In this document: one piece after another, positions 23,239-31,509 of the stretch | Layout of the letters: each line of letters starts with the position of its first letter | Position numbering within the stretch: the first letter of the stretch is position 1 | Source of the DNA: Bordetella parapertussis | GTDB taxonomy: Bacteria > Pseudomonadota > Gammaproteobacteria > Burkholderiales > Burkholderiaceae_C | Direction of reading: 5' to 3' | Length of the DNA stretch: 64,000 nucleotides | Assembly (NCBI GenBank): GCA_945901125.1 | Contig: CAMDKD010000007.1 | Location: 30,732-94,731, forward strand | Translations under genes and position numbers: made by a program | The notes under the pieces: model-generated | What the model saw: only the letters and a program-made list of their open reading frames with translations | What the model was told of the DNA's origin: nothing | Database searches by the model: none

Positions 23239-25002
23239 TCAGTCAACCGAGAACACTTTAAGTACGCCTGAGTCTTTAGGCATGCTCTTCCAAGGCTCGC
23301 CCCAGAGGTCGCCGTAACCGTCGCCAACCAGTGAGCCCCAGCCGGTCATGACAGCAACGTACTGCTTGCCTTTGGCCATGTAGCTGATGGTGCCGCCGAC
23401 ACTGCCTTGACCGTTGTTGTGTGACCAGAGTTTCTTGCCGTTCGCTGCGTCGTACGCAGTGAACATGCCGTCAGCTTCAGGCACAAAAAGCAGGTTGCCG
23501 GCTGTGCTCAACAGGCCACCGTGAGGAACGCCTTTGGGGTACTTGATTTCATACTTGACAGCGCCGGTGATGGGATCGCGTGCGCGGATGTGGCCCCAGG
23601 CCTTGCTATCTTTTGCAGTTGCGTCTTCACGGGCACCGGTACCTGGACCGTGCATGACAAAGTCAGCACCGATGTTCAACTGAACAACCGGCTCAGTGAT
23701 GGGTTCGGTCTTGGTGATTTCCAAGTCCTGGCACCATTCAAAACCGACTTTGTACAGCAAACCTGTTTTCGGGCTGTACGTACCAGCATTCCAGCTGTAG
23801 CCGCCGGCAATGGCCGGGCACAGGTTGGCGTGCTTGCCGCCTTTAGGATCCCAGCGATCGACCAGGTCACCGTTAGGCTTGATGTCTTTCACAAAGTTGA
23901 TAGCGTCCACACCTTTGTAAACATTCACAGGCTTGCCGGTTGCACGGTCAAACACGAACACGAAGCCGGATTTGGATGGGTGAACCACCAATTTCTTGCC
24001 GCCGCGTTCAATCATCATCAACTCGCCTTGAGCCGGGTCAAAGTCCCATGCATCGTGCGGCAGCACCTGGTGGAAGCTTTTCAGCTTGCCGGTATCAGGA
24101 TCAAGTTGCAACACAGAAGAGGTGTACAGATTGATACCGGGACGTGGACCTTTGGTCATGAACTCGTCGCCGGCCCAGTCATACAAAGGCGCAGGATTCG
24201 CAGTGCCCCACCATACGGTGTTGTTTTCTGCGTCATAGCTGCCGGCCATCCAACCGCCGCCGCCGCCCACTTTGTAGGACTCGCCGCCCCAGGTGTTGCG
24301 TGCATCGGATTCAGTACCGTCGTTACCGCCGGCTGTTTTGAATTCCCAAATCTTGGCACCGGTCTTGGCGTTCAAGCCGAAGATAGGACCACGGTCAGGC
24401 CATTCGCCGCCTTGTGCGCCGATGATGATTTTGTCTTTGACCAACAAGGGAGCGCCGGTAAAGCCGACAGTCAGCTTCTCGGAATTCACCAGCTTGGTTT
24501 CAAATTTCAATATGCCTGTTTTGGCATCGATGGCGACCAGTTTGCCGTCCAAAGTACCCATGTACAGATTGCCGTAACCGGCAGCCAGGCCGCGGTTGTA
24601 AGGCGAGTGGGTTTGACGAGCGACCAGGTCTTCATTCAGCTTGTGCTTGTAAGTCCAAATCATTTCGCCGGTAGCGCCGTCCAGGGCATAGACCTGGTTG
24701 TAAGGGCTGCTGTAATACAGCACGCCGTCGATGGCCAAAGGCATGCCTTGCAAGCCGCGGTTAGCGCGGGAAGCCACATGCGACCAAGCTTCTTTCATCT
24801 TGATGATATTGCCGGTGTTGATTTTGTCAAGACCGCTGTAGTGGTAGGACTTGTATGACCCGTGGTAGGTCATCCAGTTGCCTGGTTCTTTGTCTGCATT
24901 TTGAATGCGGTTACCGTCAACTTCGGCGGCAAAAACCGAACCCATTGCCAGGATACCTGCAGCAATTGCTGACAGTGCCAGAGCTTTGCTCATTTTTTTC
25001 AT
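23239..25002 (-). CDS. PQQ-dependent alcohol dehydrogenase (XoxF-like, methanol/ethanol family)
   Basis: This 587-residue periplasmic quinoprotein has a signal peptide (ALALSAIAAGILAMGSVFAA) and an eight-bladed propeller with repeated W-docking motifs. Likely metal ligands are the Glu of QGGEWPDRGP and the Asn of GTANPAPLYD. The catalytic region reads HDAWDFDP (D320-F-D322): the second Asp is the extra ligand that marks lanthanide-dependent enzymes, where calcium MxaF has Ala. The adjacent-cysteine pair that normally precedes the VNRG-like motif is missing; here it reads THSPYNRGLA, and the protein has only two cysteines. It oxidises a primary alcohol, but the substrate is not readable. The ATG at 25002 gives the best signal peptide. 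Confidence 0.9.
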   Translation of the reverse strand: MKKMSKALALSAIAAGILAMGSVFAAEVDGNRIQNADKEPGNWMTYHGSYKSYHYSGLDKINTGNIIKMKEAWSHVASRANRGLQGMPLAIDGVLYYSSPYNQVYALDGATGEMIWTYKHKLNEDLVARQTHSPYNRGLAAGYGNLYMGTLDGKLVAIDAKTGILKFETKLVNSEKLTVGFTGAPLLVKDKIIIGAQGGEWPDRGPIFGLNAKTGAKIWEFKTAGGNDGTESDARNTWGGESYKVGGGGGWMAGSYDAENNTVWWGTANPAPLYDWAGDEFMTKGPRPGINLYTSSVLQLDPDTGKLKSFHQVLPHDAWDFDPAQGELMMIERGGKKLVVHPSKSGFVFVFDRATGKPVNVYKGVDAINFVKDIKPNGDLVDRWDPKGGKHANLCPAIAGGYSWNAGTYSPKTGLLYKVGFEWCQDLEITKTEPITEPVVQLNIGADFVMHGPGTGAREDATAKDSKAWGHIRARDPITGAVKYEIKYPKGVPHGGLLSTAGNLLFVPEADGMFTAYDAANGKKLWSHNNGQGSVGGTISYMAKGKQYVAVMTGWGSLVGDGYGDLWGEPWKSMPKDSGVLKVFSVD

Positions 25003-25053
25003 ACTCATCCCCAAAGGTTAATTTGATTTCAATACTGATGGCATTGCATTGGA

Positions 25054-25144
25054 TGCAGGAACGCTAAAAAAGGCGAACCTGCATGCCGGGAAAAATTCCC
25101 TCAGTCAAACCAATGTAGGCCGATGAAATCTGACTTATATAAGT
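25054..25144 (-). promoter_or_regulatory. Leader stem-loop and palindrome upstream of the PQQ dehydrogenase
   Basis: About 50 bases before the dehydrogenase start an 11-bp imperfect inverted repeat (TGCAGGAACGC, 25054-25064, with GCGAACCTGCA, 25073-25083) can form a hairpin in the leader. Further upstream is GGGAA-3-TTCCC (25088-25100) and a perfect 12-bp palindrome ACTTATATAAGT (25133-25144), which may be an operator or contain a -10 element. Roles are inferred from position. Confidence 0.4.
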
Positions 25145-25266
25145 GATTACCAGCGTATGAGGGGTTATTTAGATCTCAAAAAGAATGTGAGTATTAAATT
25201 GAGCACAACTCTTGAGAAATGGCAATTAAAAGCTTGTCAATAAAGATGGTATGCCAATGCCAGACT

Positions 25267-25581
25267 TCACCTGCCGGTCTCGCAATCAGTCCGCATGATG
25301 TTGTTGGCGCTCTCCACCGTCCAACTGTCGCCGTAGCCGCCGAAGACCAGGCGCATGACATTGGTCATGTTTTCTTTTTCAACCGAATCCTCGGGTTTGA
25401 GTTCTTCCAGCTTGGCCTTGGCCTGAGGAATGGTCATGCCGTCTTCGCGCCACTGCATGGCCTGAGAAGCAAAAATACCTATGTCATCACAAGTCATGCT
25501 GCCCAGGGGATAGGGCGAGGCAGTCGCCTGCAAAGCCGACAGCATGAGTCCGCAAAATAACGCTAAATTGATTTTTTTCAT
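25267..25581 (-). CDS. Small secreted protein of unknown function
   Basis: This 104-residue protein has a clear signal peptide (INLALFCGLMLSALQATA, then SPYP). The mature part of about 82 residues is mostly helical by composition and has two cysteines (SMTCDD and RTDCETG), which could form a disulfide. A GGACGGGGA ribosome site lies just before the ATG. I do not recognise the family. It stands alone between the PQQ-dehydrogenase promoter and a divergent acyl-CoA ligase. A link with alcohol oxidation is possible by position only. Confidence 0.7.
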   Translation of the reverse strand: MKKINLALFCGLMLSALQATASPYPLGSMTCDDIGIFASQAMQWREDGMTIPQAKAKLEELKPEDSVEKENMTNVMRLVFGGYGDSWTVESANNIMRTDCETGR

Positions 25582-25735
25582 TTCCCCGTCCTTTATAAAA
25601 ATATACTGTTATTTTGCAATACCTGAGAGCCCACCGCCAATCCTGCGGATTTTCAGGGTGAATCCAAGGTTTGTGCGTATGATTTAATGAAAAAACCGGC
25701 CGCGGTTGCGATGACGACATATAAGGAGATAAAAC

Positions 25736-27424
25736 ATGACTCAAAGCCATGTGGATTTGATACTTGACCGTATTTACGCCAACGAACAGGCCTACGCCAA
25801 TGAGATTTTCCTGAGCCAACCTGTCGGCGGCGGCCAGGTGACGGACTACACCTGGGCCCAAACCATGGACCAGGCGCGGCGCATGGCGGCTCATTTGAAG
25901 TCCATGGGCTTGCCCAGAGCGGCCCGCATCGCCATCCTGTCAAAAAACTGTGCCCATTTTTTCATGGCGGAACTCGCCATCTGGATGGCGGGTTACACCA
26001 CGGTAGCGATTTTTCCGACTGAACAAGCCGATACAGTGAAGTTCGTGCTCGAGCATTCCGAAGCCAGTCTGCTGTTTGTCGGCAAACTGGATGAATGGCA
26101 CAAACAAGCGCCAGGCGTGCCCGACTCACTGCCACGCATCGCATTTCCATTGGCACCGGCCACCGGCTACGACAAATGGGACGACATCACGGCTCGCACT
26201 GAGCCCTTGGCCGGGGAGTTAGCACGTGAACCGACCGACCTCGCCATGATCATTTACACCTCGGGTTCAACCGGACAACCCAAGGGTGCCATGCATTCGT
26301 TTGAACGCATCAGCGCAGCGGTCGAAGGCATTGTGCAAAACTTTGTGGCCAATCTGGGCGCTGATAAAAAGCACCGCATGATCTCTTACCTGCCGTTGGC
26401 GCACGTGTTTGAGCGAGCCTTTGTCGAATGCACAGCCTTTATGCATGGTCAATTACATATATTTTTCACCGAATCGCTGGAGGCGTTTGTGCAGGACTTG
26501 CAACGCGCCCGTCCTACCGTTTTTATTTCGGTACCTCGCTTGTGGCTGAAATTCCAGCAAGGCGTGTTTGCCAAAATGCCTGCGGGCAAATTGAATCTCT
26601 TACTCAGCATTCCGGTGTTGGGCGGCGCTGTCAAAAAGAAAGTGTTGGCCGGTTTGGGCTTGGATCAGGTGGAGATGGCCGGCAGCGGCTCTGCCCCGCT
26701 GCCACCCGAGTTGATTCGCTGGTACCGGCGACTCGGTTTGAATCTGGTCGAGGGCTATGCCATGACCGAAGACTTTGCGTATTCACATTGCCAGACCAAG
26801 GAGAAAAATGAGCCAGGCACCGTCGGCCCGCCTTACCCGGGCGTGCAAGTGCGCATCAGTCCTGAAGGCGAGGTGCTGATCAAATCGCCGGGACAGTTGA
26901 TAGGCTATTACAAACGCCCCGACCTGGACGCGCAGAGTTTCACTGCGGACGGCTTTTTCAAAACCGGCGACTTGGGCGCACAACTGCCTGACGGCCAATT
27001 AAAAATCACCGGCCGCTTGAAAGAGCAATTCAAAACCAGCAAAGGCAAATACGTGGCACCTGCGCCGATTGAAAACCGCTTGAATGCACACCCGATGATC
27101 GAGTTGTCCATGGTGTCGGGCAGCGGCTTTGAAAAAGCCTATGCGCTGGTGGTGCTGTCCGAGCAACTGCGCCCTCGTATGCATCTTGACAATGTGCGTG
27201 CTGAAGTTGAAGCCGAATTGACCGGCCTGCTTGACCAGGTCAACAAACACATCGCCGACTACGAACAACTCAAAATGCTGGTGGTTGCCAAAGACGCGTG
27301 GTCCATAGAAAACGGTTGTTTGACTCCCACCATGAAAATCAAGCGCAGCCGCATTGAATTCAGCGTTCAGCACGATGTTGAAAACTGGTACGGCAAACAA
27401 AAAAGCAGCGTGATCTGGGCTTGA
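25736..27424 (+). CDS. AMP-forming acyl-CoA synthetase (long-chain type)
   Basis: This 562-residue ANL-superfamily enzyme activates a carboxylic acid with ATP and CoA. It has the P-loop IIYTSGSTGQPKGAM (about residues 175-190), the EGYAMTED motif, and the C-terminal hinge in GFFKTGDLGAQLPDGQLKITG ending in a KEQFKTSKGKYVAP segment. This is the long-chain acyl-CoA synthetase (FAA1-type) pattern. A strong AAGGAG ribosome site precedes the ATG by 8 bases. The exact acid is not determined. The convergent BenE gene downstream might import an aromatic acid, but the sequence suggests a fatty-acid rather than a benzoate ligase. Confidence 0.9.
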   Translation: MTQSHVDLILDRIYANEQAYANEIFLSQPVGGGQVTDYTWAQTMDQARRMAAHLKSMGLPRAARIAILSKNCAHFFMAELAIWMAGYTTVAIFPTEQADTVKFVLEHSEASLLFVGKLDEWHKQAPGVPDSLPRIAFPLAPATGYDKWDDITARTEPLAGELAREPTDLAMIIYTSGSTGQPKGAMHSFERISAAVEGIVQNFVANLGADKKHRMISYLPLAHVFERAFVECTAFMHGQLHIFFTESLEAFVQDLQRARPTVFISVPRLWLKFQQGVFAKMPAGKLNLLLSIPVLGGAVKKKVLAGLGLDQVEMAGSGSAPLPPELIRWYRRLGLNLVEGYAMTEDFAYSHCQTKEKNEPGTVGPPYPGVQVRISPEGEVLIKSPGQLIGYYKRPDLDAQSFTADGFFKTGDLGAQLPDGQLKITGRLKEQFKTSKGKYVAPAPIENRLNAHPMIELSMVSGSGFEKAYALVVLSEQLRPRMHLDNVRAEVEAELTGLLDQVNKHIADYEQLKMLVVAKDAWSIENGCLTPTMKIKRSRIEFSVQHDVENWYGKQKSSVIWA

Positions 27425-27458
27425 AGTTTCAAGTACGTTGGTTCACCCTGTAACGGGA

Positions 27459-28625
27459 TTAATCCGCCGTGGGCGGTGCCAGCAACATAGCGACGGCACC
27501 GGCCACCAGGCCCCAGAAAGCCGATCCCACACCGCCATAAGTCAGGCCCGACGCGGTCACTGCAAACGTAATGAATGCAGCTTGCCGGGACTGCGGTTCT
27601 TGCATGGCCACAGCCAGTGCATTGGAAATCGTGCCGAACAAGGCCAAACCGGCAATCACTAACACCAGCGCATTGGGAAAAGCGGCAAACAAGCTGACCA
27701 CCGAGGCACCGGCCAGACCGGCCATGGCATAAAACACGCCAGCACTCACTGCTGCGGTATAGCGTTTTTGCGGTTGTTTATGCGCTTGCGGACCGGCGCA
27801 AATCGATGCAGTGATGGCCGCCAGATTCAGCGCAAATGCGCCAAAGGGCGCAAACACAAGATTGGTCACGCCTATCCAGCCTATCACTGGCGACAGCGGC
27901 GGCTTGAATCCATTGGCGTGCAAAGCAGCCACGCCGGGTATGTTTTGCGAGGCCATGGTGATGACAAACAAAGGCAGGGCCAGGCTGAACAAAGAGGCCA
28001 AGGTCCAAGCGGGTGTGACCCAAACCGGCGCGGCCCACTGCCAATCCACGTCTCCTAAATGCACTTGCCCGGAAACCGCAGCACAGATGACACCGGCAGA
28101 CAAGGCCAGCAGCACTGAGTAGCGCGGCAACAAGCGGTGCGCCAGCAAATACACCAAGGTCATCAACAAGGGCATCAGCCATTGGCTGCCCATGATGACA
28201 AACACTTCCAAACCTATGCGCAACAAAACGCCAGCCAGCATACCGGCGGCCAGCGGCAAAGGCACACGGTGCATGAAGCGTTGAAACATGCCGCTGAAAC
28301 CGGCCAGCGCTGTCAGCAAAGAGGAAACCATGAAAGCGCCAACCACCTCTGACATGGAAAAAGCCGCTCCGTTGCTGATCAACATGGCAGCCCCCGCCGT
28401 TGACCAGGCGGTCACCACCGGCATGCGGTATCGCCAGGACAGCGCGACGCAGGTCACGCCCATGCCCAGCCCCAAAGCCCATATCCAGGAAGCTGCTTGG
28501 GCAGGAGTAGCGCCGCAGGTGTACGCGGCCTGAAACACCAGCGCAATCGATGCCGTGAAGCCGACCACCACGGTGACGGCGCCTGCCACCAGGGTAGACA
28601 GAGAAAAATCCCGGATCAATTTCAT
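27459..28625 (-). CDS. BenE family benzoate/H+ symporter-like transporter
   Basis: This 388-residue polytopic membrane protein, with about 11-12 hydrophobic segments, is a BenE family member of the secondary transporter group related to nucleobase carriers. Supporting stretches are AWSTAGAAMLISNG and GVTNLVFAPFGAFALNLAAI. The family imports benzoate with protons in Acinetobacter, but many members sit away from benzoate genes, as here. I chose the ATG at 28625 (MKLIRDFSLS), preceded by AGAAG; a TTG at 28643 would add six residues. It is divergent from the lldD-like gene. Confidence 0.9.
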   Translation of the reverse strand: MKLIRDFSLSTLVAGAVTVVVGFTASIALVFQAAYTCGATPAQAASWIWALGLGMGVTCVALSWRYRMPVVTAWSTAGAAMLISNGAAFSMSEVVGAFMVSSLLTALAGFSGMFQRFMHRVPLPLAAGMLAGVLLRIGLEVFVIMGSQWLMPLLMTLVYLLAHRLLPRYSVLLALSAGVICAAVSGQVHLGDVDWQWAAPVWVTPAWTLASLFSLALPLFVITMASQNIPGVAALHANGFKPPLSPVIGWIGVTNLVFAPFGAFALNLAAITASICAGPQAHKQPQKRYTAAVSAGVFYAMAGLAGASVVSLFAAFPNALVLVIAGLALFGTISNALAVAMQEPQSRQAAFITFAVTASGLTYGGVGSAFWGLVAGAVAMLLAPPTAD

Positions 28626-28731
28626 TCGCTTCTTCGGTATCAATAAGTCCTCATGTTAATCAGTAAGCTGCGGCCTGCCGGGAATGAGTTGCGACAGGCG
28701 CTAACATCCCGCGTTAGACAAGGAGACAACG

Positions 28732-29886
28732 ATGACAGTGATCACCCATATTGACGATTTGAAACAGCTGGCGAAAAAACGTGTACCGAATATGTTTTTT
28801 GAATATGCAGATTCAGGCAGCTATACCCAAAGCACTTACCAGGCCAACGAAGACGATTTTCAAAAGATCAAATTCCGCCAGCGTGTCGCCATCAACATGG
28901 ATGGCCGCAGCACCGCCACCACCATGATCGGCCAAAACGTCAGCATGCCTGTCGCCATCGCACCCACCGGCATGACCGGCATGCAACACGCAGACGGCGA
29001 AATTCTGGCAGCGCGTGCCGCCAAAAAATTCGGCATTCCTTTTACCTTGTCCACCATGAGCATTTGCTCCATTGAAGACGTGGCGCAACATGTGGGTCCG
29101 GGTTTCTGGTTTCAGTTGTATGTGATGCGCGACCGTTCGTTCATCGAGCGGCTGATAGACCGGGCCAAGGCAGCGCAGTGCTCGGCGCTGGTGTTGACGC
29201 TGGATTTACAGATACTGGGACAACGCCACCGGGATATCAAAAACGGTTTGTCAGCACCGCCCAAACCCACCTTGCTCAACCTGCTGGACCTGGCCACCAA
29301 GCCGCGCTGGTGTTTGAACATGTTGGGCACACCACGCCGCAAATTCGGCAATATCTTTGGCCATGTCAAAGGCATTGATGACATGAGTTCTCTGGGCGAA
29401 TGGACCAACGGCCAGTTCGATCCGACATTGAATTGGAACGATGTCGAATGGGTGAAAAAACGCTGGGGCGGTAAGCTGATTTTGAAAGGCATACAAGACC
29501 CGGAGGATGCGCGCCTGGCGGTGCAAAGCGGCGCGGATGCACTCATTGTTTCCAACCACGGCGGTCGTCAGCTTGACGGCGCCGAGTCCAGCATCAACGC
29601 TTTGCCCGGCATTGTGCAAGCGGTCGGCAAAGACATTGAAGTGCACATGGACGGCGGCGTACGCAGCGGCCAGGATGTGCTCAAAGCCAGAGCCCTGGGC
29701 GCCAAAGGCACGTACATAGGACGCGCCATGTTGTACGGTTTGGGTGCCATGGGCGAAGCCGGCGTGAGCAAGGCCTTGCAAATCATCCATAAAGAACTCG
29801 ATATCAGCATGGCTTTGTGCGGCCACACTGACATCAATAAGATAGACAGCAGCATTTTGTTGCCGCACACCGTGCCGCAGGCTTAA
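28732..29886 (+). CDS. lldD: FMN-dependent alpha-hydroxy-acid dehydrogenase (L-lactate dehydrogenase LldD-like)
   Basis: This 384-residue TIM-barrel flavoenzyme oxidises L-2-hydroxy acids, most likely L-lactate, and passes electrons to quinone. It contains MPVAIAPTGMTGMQHADGE, the active-site motif VSNHGGRQLDGA with the catalytic His and Arg, and MDGGVRSGQDVLKARALGAK for phosphate binding of FMN. The length matches LldD of Burkholderiales. A good AAGGAG ribosome site precedes the ATG. Glycolate or mandelate as substrate cannot be excluded. A strong terminator follows. Confidence 0.9.
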   Translation: MTVITHIDDLKQLAKKRVPNMFFEYADSGSYTQSTYQANEDDFQKIKFRQRVAINMDGRSTATTMIGQNVSMPVAIAPTGMTGMQHADGEILAARAAKKFGIPFTLSTMSICSIEDVAQHVGPGFWFQLYVMRDRSFIERLIDRAKAAQCSALVLTLDLQILGQRHRDIKNGLSAPPKPTLLNLLDLATKPRWCLNMLGTPRRKFGNIFGHVKGIDDMSSLGEWTNGQFDPTLNWNDVEWVKKRWGGKLILKGIQDPEDARLAVQSGADALIVSNHGGRQLDGAESSINALPGIVQAVGKDIEVHMDGGVRSGQDVLKARALGAKGTYIGRAMLYGLGAMGEAGVSKALQIIHKELDISMALCGHTDINKIDSSILLPHTVPQA

Positions 29887-29910
29887 GCACTTCTCAAACG
29901 ACTGCCTGCA

Positions 29911-29938
29911 AAACCGGACCTGAGAGTCCGGTTTTTTT
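29911..29938 (+). terminator. Rho-independent terminator after lldD
   Basis: The stem AAACCGGAC / GTCCGGTTT with a 6-base loop leads into a run of seven T, 24 bases behind the lldD-like stop. Confidence 0.88.
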
Positions 29939-30015
29939 CGCCTCACACGGGCGTCGGTACTTCGCCTTAGGCAAAGAATCCGCCATTTCATAGTGTGTCT
30001 TTCAGCGGCAACAAG

Positions 30016-30043
30016 ATTAGCTAATGCTTTTAAATTAATTTAA
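30016..30043. promoter_or_regulatory. AT-rich palindromes upstream of the M48 protease gene
   Basis: A perfect 10-bp palindrome ATTAGCTAAT (30016-30025) and a perfect 14-bp palindrome TTAAATTAATTTAA (30030-30043) lie 53-80 bases upstream of the M48 gene in a very AT-rich stretch. This is the likely promoter area; no clear -35/-10 pair could be chosen. Confidence 0.35.
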
Positions 30044-30095
30044 TAGGGTTATTTTTTTATTATTTAATAGCATTTATTTGCTAATTAATTTCTTT

Positions 30096-31451
30096 ATGGA
30101 TGCTTTGACATTTCTTCAGCGACTGTTCACAGGCTTGCTGCTTGCCGCCGGTATCAGCGCCTGCACCACCACCAGTACCCTGCCGACAGCGGTCGATGTG
30201 GATCGCAAACAAAATCTGGTGGTGCCGCAAGGCGCATCAGATTTCTTCAGCAAGGTTTATTACAGCGTGAATCGTTCGATTTATCAGGTGCAAGGTCTGC
30301 TGAACAACAATAACGTGCAGTATCAAGACCAACGCGTACAACTCATGTTTAACCGGCTCATCCGGCATGTCGATGCCATCAGCCCTGAAGCGTCCAAGTG
30401 GGCTTGGGAAATTCATGTGGTCGACCGGGGCATAGTCAATGCCTTTGCTGTCGGCGCAGGCAAAGTCATGGTCTACCGGGGTTTGATAGAGCACCTGGCC
30501 CTGAGCGAAGACGAACTGGCTTTTACCATTGCCCATGAAATAGGACATAACCTCAGGCTGCATATGCGCGAAACCCTGAGCAATATCGTTCCGATTTATG
30601 CGGTTGGTGTGGGTTTAAGCCAGGCGCTGACACCTTGGAGCAGCGCCATGATCATTGACTATGGGGTTGAAAAACCCATGTCGCGCACCAAAGAGGTAGA
30701 AGCAGATCGCATAGGACTCGAACTCATGGCGCGGGCAGGCTTTAACCCCTCGGCTAGCTCGCAATCTTTCGTGAAGTTTTATGAACTTGAAAAGATGGAC
30801 CGGGACGCCTTGGCTTACCAAAAAATCATTCCGCGCAGCACCTATTTACGGACACATCCCCTGTCAGAAGACAGGGAAACAGATGTGAAACAGCAGACAG
30901 AAAAAATCAACAGCATTTATGCACTGAGTGACAAATACATACCTTCTGACAAACCATTAAGCCATAAAACCTCGGTCAATCTTGACTACTTAGACGAGTA
31001 TGAAAAGTTGTATCTCGTCGGACGGATTGCACCTGAGACCGTGATCACGCGTTTATTGCATGCCAACGAAGACATCAGCTTTGGCACTGACCTGGGTTAC
31101 GGCTGGATGCTCAAACGCAGCGGACAAGGCGGACTGAATCTGCACGCCGGTCTGTCCTACTTCCATGGGGACCCGCAGATCAAAGGCAATTTCGGCGGTG
31201 TATTCACCGAGCTTGGCTGGGTCTTCAATCCGCAATGGCAGGTTTACGGCCGTTTGGTATCTGCTCAAGACATGGACAACAGCGAGCGTAAAAAACAAAA
31301 ATTGGCAACCGGTTTGCGCTGGGGCAACTTCAGTGAAGGTCACCTGTACCTGGAAGCCGGGCAAGGGCGGGCCATATTCAACGGCGGTGGCCCCTGGAAA
31401 AACAACGACTTGCTTGAGTTCGGTTACGCGTTTAATTTCGGATTGTTTTAG
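30096..31451 (+). CDS. M48-family metalloprotease lipoprotein with a beta-barrel-like C-terminal region
   Basis: This 451-residue protein has a lipoprotein signal peptide with lipobox ISAC near residue 23. An M48 zinc protease domain follows, with HEIGH at residues 147-151 and the third ligand in KEVEADRIGLELMA. The last 120 or so residues alternate hydrophobic and polar residues with many Gly and aromatic residues (GGLNLHAGLSYFHGD, GGVFTELGWVFNPQW, LEFGYAFNFGLF) and end in Phe, as outer-membrane beta-strands do. The protease part resembles LoiP/BepA-like quality control in the envelope. The start at 30096 is chosen because it leaves a compact signal peptide; a TTG at 30078 is possible. Confidence 0.85.
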   Translation: MDALTFLQRLFTGLLLAAGISACTTTSTLPTAVDVDRKQNLVVPQGASDFFSKVYYSVNRSIYQVQGLLNNNNVQYQDQRVQLMFNRLIRHVDAISPEASKWAWEIHVVDRGIVNAFAVGAGKVMVYRGLIEHLALSEDELAFTIAHEIGHNLRLHMRETLSNIVPIYAVGVGLSQALTPWSSAMIIDYGVEKPMSRTKEVEADRIGLELMARAGFNPSASSQSFVKFYELEKMDRDALAYQKIIPRSTYLRTHPLSEDRETDVKQQTEKINSIYALSDKYIPSDKPLSHKTSVNLDYLDEYEKLYLVGRIAPETVITRLLHANEDISFGTDLGYGWMLKRSGQGGLNLHAGLSYFHGDPQIKGNFGGVFTELGWVFNPQWQVYGRLVSAQDMDNSERKKQKLATGLRWGNFSEGHLYLEAGQGRAIFNGGGPWKNNDLLEFGYAFNFGLF

Positions 31452-31509
31452 GACGCAGTGCACTCAAGCCAAGTGAGGCCAGTCGCTCAGGCTCAGCTAT
31501 GCTTCAAGC

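Noticed and set aside
23521..24858. A 445-codon open frame on the plus strand opposite the PQQ dehydrogenase
   Set aside because: It is the antisense shadow of a well-supported gene; the protein has no recognisable motif and no ribosome-binding site.
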